From positions 62,001-126,000 of the forward strand of contig ML978166.1 of NCBI GenBank assembly GCA_010015745.1: 64,000 bases of DNA, written 5' to 3'. Below, in pieces: positions 43,857 to 56,827 of this stretch. The first letter of the stretch is position 1. Every line of letters starts with the position of its first letter. This DNA comes from Setomelanomma holmii. Taxonomy: Eukaryota > Ascomycota > Dothideomycetes > Pleosporales > Phaeosphaeriaceae. A program made the position numbers and the translations under genes. Below the pieces are notes generated by a model that saw nothing but the letters and a program-made list of their open reading frames with translations, was not told where the DNA came from and searched no databases.

Positions 43857-46101
43857 TCAAAACGCTCGAACCTTCTTTCCCTCCACCTGTCCACCCACAT
43901 CTGCTTTGCGCTTCCCAAGAACCGAGTCAGGCGTACTTGGCATAGGCTGACCAATGCCCTTGCTATACTCTTCGTAACAAGTGGCATGGTATATCTTGCC
44001 ACCGACCTGTATCGCATCCATCCACACGAAGTCGTTGGCGTCAACATTCCACTGCGTCTCAAACTTCTCTTGGCAGATAGGACATGGCGCGTGCTGGAGC
44101 GTCGGGTCCTGCGGCACGCTGACATAGCGATCCTTGGCCTGCTTCTTGGGCTTGTTGGCTGTAGATGTGGCAGCCTGCTCATTGGGAGGTGCAGTCTCAT
44201 CGACTTCTCTATAATCGATCCACTCCTTCTCGCCGATGTACCAGCTTCGGTGCACACCACGCTTGTTCGCGTCTGGATCTTTCACCTTGAAGTGCCAGTC
44301 CATGTGGCGCGCCTTCTTCTCCTTGCCTTCCGGTGTAGCGTCGAAGCGACGACCGCAGGTGGCACACAGGTTGGGCTTTGCCTCGTATAGCCGAGCAATG
44401 AGGTGAAATCGAGGTTTCTTCATGGATGCTGTGGTAAGCTCAATGTGATCCATGATGTTGTTGGGCGCGGAAGTCTGGCGGGCCATGGGCTGGGCTGCGA
44501 CTGATGTGCCATTGGTTGGTAGGCCTTGAACACCGCTCAAAGCTTTCAGAAGCCAGTCAGCACTTCCCAATGCAGGCGGGAGGGCTACCGGCTGTGGTGG
44601 CAATTGTGATGTTGGCGTAGCTTGCACTGGAGTGGGTTGCGAGGCGGGTGGTGCAGCCCCAGGCTTGTTGAATTGCGCCAGAAGAGCAGCAAGATTAGCC
44701 GTAGGATTGCTAGGTGGAGCTGTCGCAACTGGTAGTGGTGCTGCCGCCGGCGCAGACGTCGGTGGAGGGAACTGGAAGGGTGGTGGCTGAAATGGGGCGG
44801 TTGCCGGTACAGAGTCGGACTGTGCTGGGGATGATATGCGCTTTAGCATTTCTGCCAGGGAAGGAGTGGCTGGGGCTGGAACAGGAGGCGCTGGCTGAGG
44901 TGTAGTCTGCATCGGTGGTCTGAAGCTGGCTAGCAGTTGCGCAACGTTGGGCGGAGCGCTGTTGGGAGGCGCGCCAATTGGGGGGGAAGGCGGAGGAAAG
45001 CCTAGGGGTATTGCTGGCTGAGGAGGGAAGCCCGGCACTGGTGTAGGAGGAGGATATGTGTTTGGTGGAAAGCCGGCAAGAATTGAGGCAGGCAATGTGG
45101 GAGTCGGTGTGGGCGGCGGTGCCAGACCCTGGATTTGCTTGCGCACAGCTTCTAGTTGTTGGGGTGGCAGTGTCTGGGTGTCCAGAATGTGCTTGAGCCC
45201 CAGAAGCGCCTCAAGCGTCTTACGCAGAGACACATCGGTGTAGTTGGCAGCGAACCGGGCCTGGGTAGTGCTGATTAACTGAGCGAGTTCGGCTTTCAAG
45301 TCAGCTAGGTCAACTGAAGTCATCGGCGGTGGCTGCTGTGGGGGAGATTGGAAGTGCATGGGTGGTCCGTATTGGGGTGTGGGTGGAAAGCCCTGTGTCA
45401 AGGATGTTAGCCAGAATTTACACGTTGCTTGTCAAGGGCTTATACACACCGGTCGAGCGCGTGGATCGTTCGGTGCAGGAAATCGGGGCATGTTCTGTGG
45501 TGGCGTCGGAGTGTCTCTCCATGCTACAGTGGTTGGTGGACGAGCCGGCAGGGCATGCTGCGGACGCTGAACCTGTTGCTGAATAGCACTTTGCATTTTA
45601 GCGAGAGCGTTTTCAATATCCCTGGTGACATCTGCAGGAAACACAGGGCGTGGGTCCATAGACTCTGGAACAGGCTGCTTCCACGTTCTCAGTAAGCCTT
45701 CCATGGCCTTTCGGGTGTTTTTGTCCATGACAAGGTAAGCGTCCATGAAGGTCCTGTACATATTGCGACCGAGATAGACAGTATATGGAGTGCCGACATT
45801 TTTGACAATCGAATCAAGCACATAGAGCGCTGGAAGCTTGAACTCAGGACGAGTCTAGAACATATTAGTCACCTGCAGCATTTGGGGGAATGGTGGGAGG
45901 GTAAGACTATGATGGTTGCTTGACGGTTGTGTCACTTACCGACTTGATGTGCTGCTCAAGTTCAGTCGATATCGCTTGCGCATACTCTGTGTTCTCCTTG
46001 GCGATGAGGGTTAGATTGCTAATCTCTGGCCGACTGTTCATCCTCAAATCCTGCAGAGCATCTCGAAAGTCGGCTGCGACTTCAGCAGCTGGCAAAGACA
46101 T
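43857..46101 (-). CDS. PCF11: Pcf11-type subunit of the mRNA cleavage/polyadenylation factor
   Basis: Nuclear protein that binds the Pol II C-terminal domain and bridges cleavage and termination of transcripts. Three exons: 46101-45940, 45854-45450, 45392-43857. The introns are 85 and 57 nt, phases fit, and the product is 700 residues. Residues 1-140 form a CTD-interacting domain (SLPAAEVAADFRDALQDL; LPALYVLDSIVKNVGTPY). A Gln/Pro linker follows. A helical segment LKAELAQLISTTQARFAANY is followed by a long Pro-rich stretch. Two zinc fingers lie in the C-terminal half: CATCGRRFDATPEGK..HMDWHF and CPICQEKFET..YHATC, both typical of Pcf11. The ATG at 46101 is preceded in frame by TTG only. It is divergent from IWS1. 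Confidence 0.9.
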
Positions 46102-46933
46102 GATGGGCAAGTGTTCGCGCAGTCAGAATGTGGGGGATGTGCTGGGTTAGTATCCAGGCGCAAGCGCCAGACAATGAGGAAGGTGTTTGTTTTGCGGTCG
46201 ATGAGTCGCAATTCGGGGCAGGCCGGTCTCGAATGCCAGACGAACAAGATAGACGAAGTGCTGCCTCGCTCTCAAACACACGGAAGACAGTGTTTCTTGT
46301 GTTACTAGCTATGATCTCGGTAGGCTGTGCCGCGAGCAGACTGCGGCTGTACAGCTACGACAGTGAATACACTCGCTCTCCTTCAGCACTGCACCCCACC
46401 ACTGTGTGCGCCTCCTTCTCCTCCAAGCCAGCCAAGGTGGCCGCAGTATGCGATTGTGTGGCTTCAATGAAGCGGTTGTACCTGGGAATCGTGGACACAC
46501 GCGCGTATGGACAAGGCTGACAAAGCCGAAGCAGCTCGTTTTGCACAAAGCAGAATGCAGCTTCGTGGATCTCGCAGATACAGGGTGTGAGAGTCGCGGG
46601 TTAGTGTCGTGGTTGCTGTGTGAGGCTTGGGGTGTGTCGAAGGTGAGGGAGTGGAAGTGGAAACGATGTTGAATGTTAGCGGCCTTTGATGGAAATGGCG
46701 CACGCGCCTTCCCGAGCTCTAGGCTTGCACGTGATTGCCAAGTCACTACTAGCGTCATGGGCAGTCGCGACCCTCAACTTTCTTTGTAACTTTCGCGTTC
46801 TGTATCACCATCTTGCTCGACGCTTGCAACTCACGTTGACTATCGCCTTTCCCTCTTTACAATCATTCCACGCGACGAGCTCGAGCTCTCAAATCCTCCT
46901 ATTTGTGACAGTACCGCGCTCTCACGATTCAGT
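46102..46933. promoter_or_regulatory. Divergent promoter region PCF11/IWS1
   Basis: About 830 bp between two divergent gene-expression factors. Frames inside have no recognisable product. No specific site is identified. Confidence 0.45.
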
Positions 46934-48387
46934 ATGGAGGACGTCGAATTCAATGAGAGCCATTCCAACTCGCCGCTTCTCGAGGCTGGCAACGACCCGA
47001 ATGATCCTCTCCGCCCAGAGATTGACGAGGAGAACTCAACGCCCAATCCCACCCTCGCAGAGCCCTACCAAGACATGGAAGTGACAGAGAGCAAGGAGGA
47101 GATGGCTGACCCCGACGATCTCCAAGAAGGCGGCCTGTCAGACAACGAGTCCGTTCTTTCAGATGCGCTAGATGACGAGCAATTGGATGAGCAATTCGGC
47201 GAGTTCGATGCGAGCAACATTGCGATCGAGGAGCGTCCGGCTCAGGCCATCGATGAGGACACGGTCAAGCAGATTGGTGTGCACAAGCGCAAGCGAACTG
47301 CGGGCGAGGGCGAAGAGCCAAAGAAAAAGAAGAAGCGCGCAGACAAGCCGCGCAGGAAGAAGAACAAGGACGGTGAAGACGGCGAGGGCGTGGAAGATGG
47401 CTCTAGGAAGAGCAAGCGGTCCAAGAAGGAGGGCAGAATACGAGCTGCGAGTCCCGACGATGCGGAGGAGAGCCTCACACCGGAGGAGCGTACGTATTGC
47501 TATGACACAACTATAGCTTTGTGACTGACAACAGCATGCAGGCCGAAAGCGCGCACTCGACCGCCAGATCAACGCCTTGGTCAAGGGCAGCTCTTCCCGC
47601 CGCCGCAAGAAGGATGGCATCGATCTCGAGCAAATGGCCGACCAGGAAATCGAAGAGATGCGCCGACGCATGGCTCAAGCCGCCGAAGCCGACAACGAAG
47701 GTCGCAAGCGCAACGAGCCGGCGCGCCACAAGCTCAAGCTTCTCCCTGAAGTCGTGGCCTTACTCAACAAGAATACTTTGCGAGAGACCATTGTAGACCC
47801 CGAAGTCAACCTCCTCGAGTCGGTGCGCTTCTTCTTGGAACCCCTCAGCGACGGTAGTCTTCCCGCATACGACATCCAGAAAGAGCTCTTTGCCTCGCTC
47901 GCCAGGCTACCCATCAACAAGGACACACTAGTCGCATCAGGCATCGGCAAAGTCATCATGTTCTACATCAAGAGCAAGAAACCCGAACTCGCCATCAAGC
48001 GCCAAGCCGAACGTCTTTTCACAGACTGGACCCGTCCCATCCTCCGGCGCACAGATGACTACCGCAAGAAGGAGTTCGCACAGGCGGACTATGACCCATC
48101 GTAAGACACACATCCCCTTTCTCAGAAGTATATACTAACGATTCCACAGAAAAATCACAGTACCCCGCACAGCAGCTGCCTCCCAGGCCGCACGAATCGC
48201 AGCAGACCGAAAGAAGCAACTCGAAGCCCCCAAGGCTTTTCAGCGTGCGCGTATGGAGACTGGCCCAACTACATATACCATTGCGCCCAAGAGCAATGTC
48301 CAATTCAATGAAGGCGGGAGAGCCCGTGGCGGTAATGTGGATATCTTGAAGCAGATCAAGGGTCGTGGTGGCGGAGGCAGACGTTGA
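46934..48387 (+). CDS. IWS1: Transcription elongation factor IWS1 (Spn1)
   Basis: Pol II-associated factor that works with Spt6 in elongation and chromatin maintenance. Three exons: 46934-47489, 47542-48100, 48150-48387. The introns are 52 and 49 nt, phases fit, and the product is 450 residues. The N-terminal ~130 residues are acidic and disordered (LSDALDDEQLDEQFGEFD). A strongly basic nuclear signal follows (PKKKKKRADKPRRKKNK). The TFIIS N-terminal (LW-like) fold covers about residues 225-385 with LLPEVVALLNKNTLRETIVD, LFASLARLPI, and AERLFTDWTRPILRRTDDYR, the family hallmark. The C-terminus is Gly/Arg-rich (QIKGRGGGGRR). Confidence 0.93.
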
Positions 48388-49150
48388 TAGCAGCCCACGA
48401 TCGTTCTGCGAGCTTTTTGCATTACTTTGGCTTCAACGTGTCTCTTTATAACAAAACTTTTGAGACTTCTGGGGCTGGGACTTTCCTGCATTCCATGATC
48501 GGTGGGATGAGTTCGAGGCGTTTAGGTGCGTTAGGACACATGCTTAGCTAAATTGCATGGCCTGGCGCATTCGCAGCTTCTTCGGGCTGCTTTTGTATAA
48601 TACAACAAGGACAACATGTCATCCATAGAGTGCCCTGCCTGAACATTCACCTCCATCAATCGTGAGCCTGGATCTCGCTGCTCTGATTAGGCGAGACGGA
48701 GGATGTATGGGGCGGGTTGCCTGGTCAATTAGATATGTAAGGTTGACATAGGGCTGGAGGTGTTCGCTGGATATTCTGGAAGTCGGCCCTCAAGGACGAA
48801 ATCATCTGAGTATATTGAGATATACATGCTTCCTACCAATGCGGGTGTGTCGACTGTCGACCATATAGATGCGATAGCGGCAACGCCCAAGCTTGGGTAA
48901 GCTTAAGCTCCTGCTGAACAGATTCTTTTAGCAGAATGGTATTTAGTGTCACAGTGGTTCAGGTAACCATATTTTGAACAAGGGAAAAGCGGTCTCTTTG
49001 CATGCAAGATAGATTACAAAAGCCACGTCCGTCCAGCACCCGCTTATCATCCCACATTTTGAGGTATATCTTTTGTACAAAGTGAGACTACTAACGAGAT
49101 GCACTCGACACCATGGCTGACCCTCATATCTCACCCACCACACCAGACAT
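48388..49150. other. Convergent intergenic region between IWS1 and ATP2
   Basis: About 760 bases of 3' UTR and spacer. It contains a 12-bp palindrome CCCAAGCTTGGG at 48886-48897 followed by GTAAGCTTAAGC; no gene. Confidence 0.45.
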
Positions 49151-51084
49151 CTAGTTCTTCTCGAGCTCAGCCAAGATCTTCTCACCCTTTGCGCGTGCTG
49201 ACGCAAGGTCGCCGACCATGTAGAAAGCACCCTCGGGAAGGTCGTCGCCCTCGCCGTTCAGGATAGCCTTGAATGATCGGATGGTCTCCTTGATGTCGAC
49301 AAGCTGGCCCTCGATACCAGTGAAGACCTGAGCGACAGCGAAGGGCTGGCTCAAGAAACGCTGGAGCTTACGGGCACGCTCGACGGTGAGCTTGTCAGCT
49401 TCCGATAACTCATCCATACCCAAAATGGCAATGATATCCTGGAGCGACTTGTACTCCTGGAGAGTCTGTTGGACCTTGGTGGCGGTGCTGTAGTGCTCGT
49501 CACCGATAACACGGGGGTCAAGGATACGGGACTTGGAGTCAAGAGGGTCGACAGCAGGGTAGATACCCAACTCAGAGATACCACGAGACAACACAGTGGT
49601 GGCGTCCAAATGGGCGAAGGTGGTGGCGGGCGCAGGATCCGTCAAATCGTCAGCAGGCACGTAGACGGCCTGGACTGAGGTAATGGAACCCTTGGAGGTG
49701 GTGGTGATACGTTCCTGCATGACACCCATGTCGACGGCGAGAGTGGGTTGGTAACCGACGGCGGAGGGAATACGACCGAGAAGAGCAGAGACCTCGGAAC
49801 CGGCCTGGGTGAAACGGAAAATGTTGTCAATGAAGAGCAACACATCCTGTCCCTCCTCGTCACGGAAATACTTGATTCTAGTCAGCCTATGTTTTGCGGT
49901 CGATTTGTAGAGTTTCAACTTACCTCGGCGACAGTCAGACCAGTAAGGGCGACACGGGCACGGGCACCCGGGGGCTCGTTCATCTGACCGAAGACCAACG
50001 CGACCTTGGAGTCACCGTCAAGCTGAATGACCGAGGTCTCCTGCATTTCCTTGTACAGATCGTTACCCTCACGGGTACGCTCACCGACACCAGTGAAGAC
50101 GGAGAAACCACCGTGGGCCTTGGCGATGTTGTTCTGCCATGTTGTTAGCTGCAGCTCTTCCACTATCACTCGATGTCCTTACAATCAGCTCCTGAATGAA
50201 CACAGTCTTGCCGACACCGGCACCTCCGAAGAGACCAATCTTTCCACCACGAGCGTAGGGAGCGAGCAGATCGACAACCTTGATACCGGTGACCAACATC
50301 TCAGCGGAGGTGGACTGCTCGGTGAACTCGGGGGGATCGGCGTGGATGGCGGCCATCTTCGTGGCCTTGATAGGACCGCGCTCATCAATGGGGTCACCAG
50401 TGACGTTCATAATACGACCGAGGGTACCGCGACCGACGGGGATCATGATGGGTGCGCCAGTATCGGTGGCCTTGGCGCCTCGAACGAGACCCTCGGTACC
50501 TGCATTGAGCCATCAGTTTTGCCCGTGGCGAGCTACGCAGAGGGACCGGCTTACCGTCCATGGCAATGCACCTGACGATATTCTCACCCAAATGCTGGGC
50601 AACCTCGAGTGTGAGCTTCTGGCCTGGTCCCGCGTCAGTATCTGTACACATCTTGTTCGTATACGGGTGCCTTTACCGCCATTGTCGGTTGTCAAGGCGT
50701 TGAGAATCGAGGGAAGCTGCTCGGTATCGAATTTGACGTCGACGACGGCACCTGCACGGATTGTTAGCTTCCATGTCGTTGAAATGATTCGCAATGGCTC
50801 AGATCAAGCTCCAATGCCGGCGTGCGGAAAAGTTTTTCGGAGTCGGTGGGAGGTCCATACCGATGACCTGGTAGATCTTTCCATCTTTGGCGCTATCGGT
50901 AGACGCGAACCTCGCACTCAGAGCCGGCGCGAATGATTTCTTGATGGGCTGGAAGGCGCTGCGAACAGTCGCCGGGCGGCGGAGGCTGGCGCTGGCGCGC
51001 AGGATCCCGCTACAATTCCATCTCGTCAGCGCTCCTGTCATCATCAATTGGGCTCAGCGAACGCGGTTCTCACCTCTTCAGCAT
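49151..51084 (-). CDS. ATP2: Mitochondrial F1 ATP synthase beta subunit
   Basis: Catalytic subunit of the mitochondrial F1Fo ATP synthase in the matrix. Seven exons: 51084-51074, 51009-50861, 50751-50677, 50623-50555, 50499-50183, 50133-49924, 49870-49151. They total 1,551 nt, 516 residues, with every junction in phase. Exon 1 carries only 11 coding bases (ATG CTG AAG AG). The N-terminus (MLKSGILRASASLRRP..) is an Arg/Ser-rich mitochondrial presequence. Landmarks: the P-loop GLFGGAGVGKTV, catalytic GERTREGNDLY, Walker B VLLFIDNIFRFTQAGSE, ALLGRIPSAVGYQPTLA, and the DELSEADKLTVERARK helix-turn segment. Introns are 49-109 nt. This is a housekeeping gene, expected to be highly expressed. Confidence 0.96.
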
Positions 51085-51934
51085 TGTGTAAGGTGGTAGA
51101 GACGGATGTGGTGGAGGGGAGAGTGATGAGGAGAGGTACTGGAGACGAGGTTGAGAGCTTTCTCGGGGCCAAGCACGGGCCATCCTCCCATCGTCAAAAG
51201 TGGCTAGCTTCCAGTCGAGCTCCCAGCAACGACGGCATCATCGTGAGCTTCCACTAACAGCTAAATTCATTATTCTCAGCCTGTGGTTCTTTCGAATCAC
51301 AGTTCAATTCTTGACGATATCGAAGCGTGATAGTATTCGCGTCACGCTCAAGGTCTAGTGACAGACAATCGACTTCTTCCGGTTCGGTCCGATGGATGTA
51401 TGAACGGCTTTGCCAACAGTGCAAACGGGAGGAAAATGATATACACGGAAGGTCTCCTATCATAACAGTTGGAGCAAGGATATCTGACCTGTCTGGTTCC
51501 CTCTCAACGCTTTCAATATGGATGATGTTGTGCGGACGATTAGATCAGCCACTCTGCACTTCTCCACACTAATTGATGCGCTCTCATCTCGCCTCTCTCC
51601 ATACCATCACAAGTGTCTCCAGCTGTTGCAGCCACCAAGCTATCTTCATGTTATTACAAGATAATCAAAAGGCGCAGTTTATAGTGATCGACGTTATACA
51701 TGGCGCTGCAAGATTTGTCTTCCTGAGCAGAACACGGCATGGGCCACGCACGAATTGTGGCACGACCTGGTGCACGGTTGTACACTTTCAGAGACACAAT
51801 ACGCTTGCAAAGCCAAACTTGATGGCGCTATGAAAATGCTGCAATATGCTTCGACATGATACCGCCTCCGCTTTCCAGTCAACGCTATGCTTTTCGTTAC
51901 GTGTTATAATCTGGCTACTGTGCTTCTTCGCCAG
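51085..51934. other. ATP2 upstream / branching enzyme downstream region
   Basis: About 850 bases. The half near 51085 should be the ATP2 promoter; the half near 51934 is the 3' UTR of the branching enzyme. No gene is seen. Confidence 0.45.
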
Positions 51935-54276
51935 CTACAACGTGCTCTCCAGTGCCAGCACAATCGCCGTACGCGAAGGGATGTACACCTGCAAGAAGTT
52001 CTTCCTGTTATTCCATGCGAAAGGCGTAGTGAAGAACCTGGTGCTCTCGTCCACATTGCCGTGTCCACCAAACTGCTTCGAGTCTGTGCTCAGCACTATC
52101 CTATAGGTACCTTCTTGCTCAACACCGACCCTGTAGTCTGTGAAGCTCTCCTGTGGGTGGAAATTAAAGATCCATAACAGGCCTGCGCGTTCGAACACGA
52201 TGACCTTGTCGCCTTCGTGCTTGAGACTGATGTAGGCTTGTGGGGAGTGTAGCCAGCCATACTTCTCCTCAGTCCATTGCATCTTGCTGTCGAACTCGTT
52301 GAGGAACTTGTAGCGGAGCAGGTCGTCGTCTACAAGGTTGAATTGGCGGCGAGCATAGGTGAAGCTGTTGCCGTTGCCTTCGCGAGGAAAGTCGAGCCAT
52401 TCCGGGTGACCAAACTCGTTGCCTTCGAAATTCAAGTACCCCTCGCCTCCGAGGCCATGAGTGATAAGCCTGATCAGCTTGTGTAGCGACAGGCCACGGT
52501 TGATGATCGGCGTGAGCTCGGAGATTTTAGACATGTTCGTGTACATCTCAGCATCGCACAGCCAAAAGAGCAGAGTCTTGTCTCCAACAAGTCTAGGACG
52601 TGTCAGTATCTGCTCAAGGGTACATCTTCTCTATGACTTACGCTTGATCATGACTCTCTGCATACGCAATCGTCTTCTCGCCGTGTCTTCGGTTGGTCAG
52701 GGTGAAGACTAGAGCACCCATGTCCCAGTCGATATCTTGCTTCTCTTTCAACCATTTGATGTAGAGGTCTGGTACTGCCATGGCTAACCGATAGTCGAAT
52801 CCTATTCCGCCTAGCGAGAGTGACACGCAGAGACCTGGCATGCCGGACACATCTTCCGCGATGGTGATAACACCAGGGTAGATTTGGTGCAGCAGCTCGT
52901 TGGCAATCATTAGGTACACGACAGCCTCCTCGTCGACAGAAGGACCAAAGTACTCATGGTAGCCACCAGAGAAGCCCCTAAATTAGGTCAATACCTGTCC
53001 AGTCCGATCGTGGGAATCACTTACGTTCCAATGCCGTGGTGGGTGTACAGCATGCTCGTGACACCATCAAATCGGAAGCCGTCGAACTGGTACTCCTCCA
53101 TCCAGAATCGCAAGTTACTGAGCAGGAAGCGCAGAACCTCATGATGACCGTAGTTGAACAGCCTGCTGTCCCATAACTCATGTCGTCCCTTCGCGCCTTC
53201 ATGGAAGTATAAGTGGTCGCTACCGTCGAACATATTCAAGCCATCCAGCACATTCTTTGAGGCGTGACTGTGGACCATGTCCAGCAGGACTGTGATGCCC
53301 ATGCCGTGCGCAGTATCTATCAGCTCCTTCAGATCATCTGGCAGACCGTACCGACTGCTCGTGGCAAAGAAGCTGTTGATTTGGTACCCGAAGCTGGCGT
53401 AGTATGCGTGCTCCATGATAGCCATCAGCTGTATGGTGTTGTATCCAAGATGCTTGATGCGTGGTAGGATGTTTTGTGTGAACTCCTTGTACGTGGCGAC
53501 CTTTGGCTCTGGAGAGGATATGCCGACGTGCGCTTCGTAGATTCGGGCGCTCTTGGGCTGCGGCGGTCGCTTGTTCTTCCAGACGTACTTCTGTGGTGGG
53601 TTCCAGAAGCGTGCATCGTAGACGGGAGAAACGCTGAGCTCTTGGGTGACTCGAGTGATCCAGGCTGGGATGCGCTCCTGGCGGGCGTGGTCATTGGGGG
53701 TGACGAATGATACCTATGGAACGAGGTCAGCTTCTTTCTCGAGTTCGTCGAGTGCTGAACCTACCTTGATCTTCGAATCGTGGGGGATCGAAGGCTGGCC
53801 GTTCGTGCCCGGTACGGTCACTTCGAAAACGCCAAACTCGTTCTTGGTCATAGGTGTCGCATCGCGGTCCCAGTTGTTGAAGTCACCAATAAGGTACGCT
53901 CGCAGAGCATTCGGTGCCCACTCGCGGTATACAACATCGCCATTGGGTTGCACTAAGAAGCCATACTTCTCGTATCCCTGCGTGCACGATTAGCTGGAAG
54001 CATCTCGACATTGAGCAGCTCCTTACTCTTGAAAACTTCTCCAGACCACCCTCTGTCTCGTCAATTGTTTTGATCCATTTCTGTGCTTTCGCAAAGCGGC
54101 TCTGCAGCGCGCCTTTGAATGGTTCCAGGTACCCATCGAGCTGAATGATACCTGCATAGTTATATCAGTCAATTGGCTTCAAATGAAGCTCCAAAGCTCA
54201 TACCAGTTCCGTCGTTCGGAATTTGACCTGGTGCCTCGCTTTGGGTCGTGTTTGCCGCAGCGTTGTTGAGCTCCAT
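51935..54276 (-). CDS. GLC3: 1,4-alpha-glucan (glycogen) branching enzyme
   Basis: Transfers alpha-1,4-glucan chains to alpha-1,6 positions during glycogen synthesis; cytosolic, GH13 family. Six exons: 54276-54204, 54151-54027, 53977-53765, 53713-53025, 52977-52642, 52592-51935. They total 697 residues with all phases fitting and introns of 47-52 nt. N-terminal CBM48-like domain: VYREWAPNALRAYLIGDFNN. GH13 core: DMVHSHASKNVLDG, the nucleophile Asp in FDGFRFDGVTSM, the acid/base Glu in ITIAEDVSGMPG, and the third acid in YAESHDQALVGDK. Then EGYLNFEGNEFGHPEWLDFP. The C-terminal domain ends VYIPSRTAIVLALES. Length equals the yeast enzyme. It is divergent from ClpX with a 614-bp spacer. Confidence 0.95.
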
Positions 54277-54890
54277 TGTGTTGGGACAGGAGGAAGAGAG
54301 CTCGGTGCAGGTCGAGGTTTGCTATCAGTGTGCACTCTGCAGCAACGGGTACGTGCTGAAATGCTGCTATTTAACGAGAAAGCACAGTCTGTCTCTCAGA
54401 CTGGCATGCACACTATCAAAGAGCCTTCATTTGCGGGGTCCTGCCCCTAAGGCTGCTGAGCGCTGCAGCTCTCAACCAAAACATGCGATCGCCAATCCCA
54501 GCTCAACGTCATCGTGCACCTGTCGCCAAACGGCATCGCGTCCGCGCCATGGATCCCAACGCGCCGTATCGGGAAGATTTGCGCCTCAATTCGCACGGGA
54601 GCGTGTCCCAGAGTGCTCCAGAAGCGTCCCATTTTTCTCCAGATTTAATAAGGCGAGTGTTATCGCAGGTTAGCAGTCCATCTCCAGAGAAGACGGGCCG
54701 AGTGGCGCCTTATCAGACCCCGGACGTGCCCCGCAGCCGTCACGTCGGCTCAATGCGGAGAGCTCTCGCGACTCACCACATGTTGCCTGTGATCCACACT
54801 GACAACTGAGGCCGACTGAGGTAGCAGCGTGCTCGTGACCTCCCGTCTCAGAGGCGCAATGTAAAGACCCGCTGAGTCTTCTAGTACACC
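54277..54890. promoter_or_regulatory. Divergent promoter region GLC3/ClpX
   Basis: A 614-bp spacer between two divergent starts. No defined element is recognised. Confidence 0.45.
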
Positions 54891-56827
54891 ATGATACTTC
54901 GAAGAGCTCTTACTGTCGCCGTCTCGCCACAAGCCAGGGCGTCTTATTTCGCCCTCTACAGCGTTGGCCGCCGCACCTTCTCCGTCCGGAGCTCCATCCA
55001 ATCGTCGTACAACCGCAACGACTTCAGTGGCCAGGGCTTCTCCAGCTTCTATGAGACAGACCAGCCGACAAGGGGCCCGCTGGGCGGCACAAGCAACGTG
55101 GGGCACGTTCATGTCACGCCCAAAGCGCTGAGACAGCATCTGGATCAGTTTGTAGTCGACCAGGACCGCGCCAAAGTCGTCTTGAGCGTTGCCGTGCATG
55201 AGCATTATCTGCGCAACCAGGAGAACCAGCGGCGCAAGGACGAGGCGGCGAGATTGGAGGCTCAGGCGCAGAAGCGCGCATCGGCATTCAGACATCCCGT
55301 AGAAGGTAGCTCCAATCCCACATTATCACCATATCTATACTTGCTTCTGTAGAAGGTGTCTGACCAGCCCAGATGAGTTCCCAGGTCAGCAGGCTACGGT
55401 AGAGCTATACAATCACGGTGACACTCTCTCGTACAACGATGCGCCCGCATATACCACGGCCCAATCGCGAACAGACACCGAGGCCCTGCTAGACACGAGC
55501 GAGCATGAGCTGCAATTGGAAAAGTCCAACGTCCTCATACTGGGCCCGACAGGCGTGGGCAAGACGCTCATGTGCAAGACCCTGGCGAAGACACTCGGCA
55601 TCCCAATCTCTATGTCGGACTGCACCACCTTCACGCAGGCTGGCTACATTGGCGATGATGTCGAGTCATGTGTGGCTCGTCTCCTCTCAGCTGCCAACTA
55701 CGACATCGAAGCAGCCGAGCAGGGCATCATAGTGCTGGACGAGATAGACAAGATTGCTGGGGCCAAGATTTCCTATGGCAAGGACGTCGGTGGCGAGGGC
55801 GTCCAACAAGCGCTACTCAAGATCATCGAAGGCACTGCTGTGCAAATACAGGCCAAGCCCGAGAGGAGCTCAGGTCCAGCAAGGAGACCTGGAGACAGGA
55901 TGACAGGCAGTCCGCTTGACGGCTCCATGTCCGGCGGCAGCTCAGGACCACCGGGTGGGAAGGGAGAGATCTTCAATGTTCGCACCGACAACATCCTGTT
56001 CATCTGCACCGGCGCGTTCGCAAATCTGCATAAGATCATCATTGACCGCAAGGCAATTGGAAGCATGGGCTTTGGGGCATCAATCCGGTCTTCGAATGCT
56101 CACGCGTCCACCGACGGAGTAATGCTGAAGGGTGCGGAAGCCGTCTTGTTCAAGAAGGACACTCCGTTCTTCATTCCACAAGAAGCTGAAAAGCCGAACC
56201 CATTCGGCGTCAAGCAGCAAACACGAGAGGAAAAGGTCAACGTCCTCGACCACGTCACGCCCGCGGACCTCCAAAAATACGGCCTGATACCTGAGCTGAT
56301 AGGTCGAATACCAACAACCTGTGCCGTAGCAGCGCTAGATGAAGAGGCATTGGTGCGTGTCCTGACCGAGCCCAAGGACAGTCTCGTGCGGCAGGAAGAG
56401 CACAAATTCTTCCTCCGCAACATCGAACTGCGCTTCACCCAAGGCGCACTGCGAGAAATCGCACGCAAAGCTAGTAATATGGGCACAGGTGCGCGCGGAC
56501 TGCGTCATGTAGTCGACCACTTGTTGCTGCAAGCTAAATACGAGACGCCAGGTCTGTTCCCCCAACCTCCTCACATATATCATGCATTTCAAATACTGAC
56601 CCAGCACAGGATCAAGTGTAAAGCATATCCTAGTCACCCGCGACGCCGCGCTTCTCAAATGCCTCCCGTTATACTTCCACCGCGGCCAAGCTCCTGCGTT
56701 CCAAGCCACGCTTGCACAGGAAGAAGAGAAGTGGGATGAGGAGCTTCGGCGCAAGGAGGATTCGTCCTCGGGAGAGCATGTCAGCTCCTTTGAGGAATAC
56801 AGGAAAGCTGGAGCAGCAGGTTTCTAG
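54891..56827 (+). CDS. CLPX: Mitochondrial ClpX-type AAA+ unfoldase
   Basis: ATP-driven protein unfoldase of the mitochondrial matrix, working with ClpP where that is present. Exons 54891-55305, 55373-56551 and 56610-56827; introns 67 and 58 nt; 603 residues, phases fit. The presequence is rich in Arg/Ser (MILRRALTVAVSPQARASY). VTPKALRQHLDQFVVDQDRA is the ClpX pre-core helix; Walker A GPTGVGKT (about residue 196), Walker B GIIVLDEIDKIAG, pore-proximal GAKISYGKDVGGEGVQQALL, and sensor 2 GARGLRHVVD. The bacterial N-terminal Cys4 zinc domain is missing, as in fungal Mcx1. The ClpP-docking loop reads SMGFGAS instead of IGFGA, so the hydrophobic-Gly-Phe pattern is kept. That leaves association with ClpP possible. 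Confidence 0.93.

Noticed and set aside
48886..48909. Palindrome CCCAAGCTTGGG as an operator or terminator
   Set aside because: It lies in a convergent 3' region with no partner motif; short palindromes of this size occur by chance.
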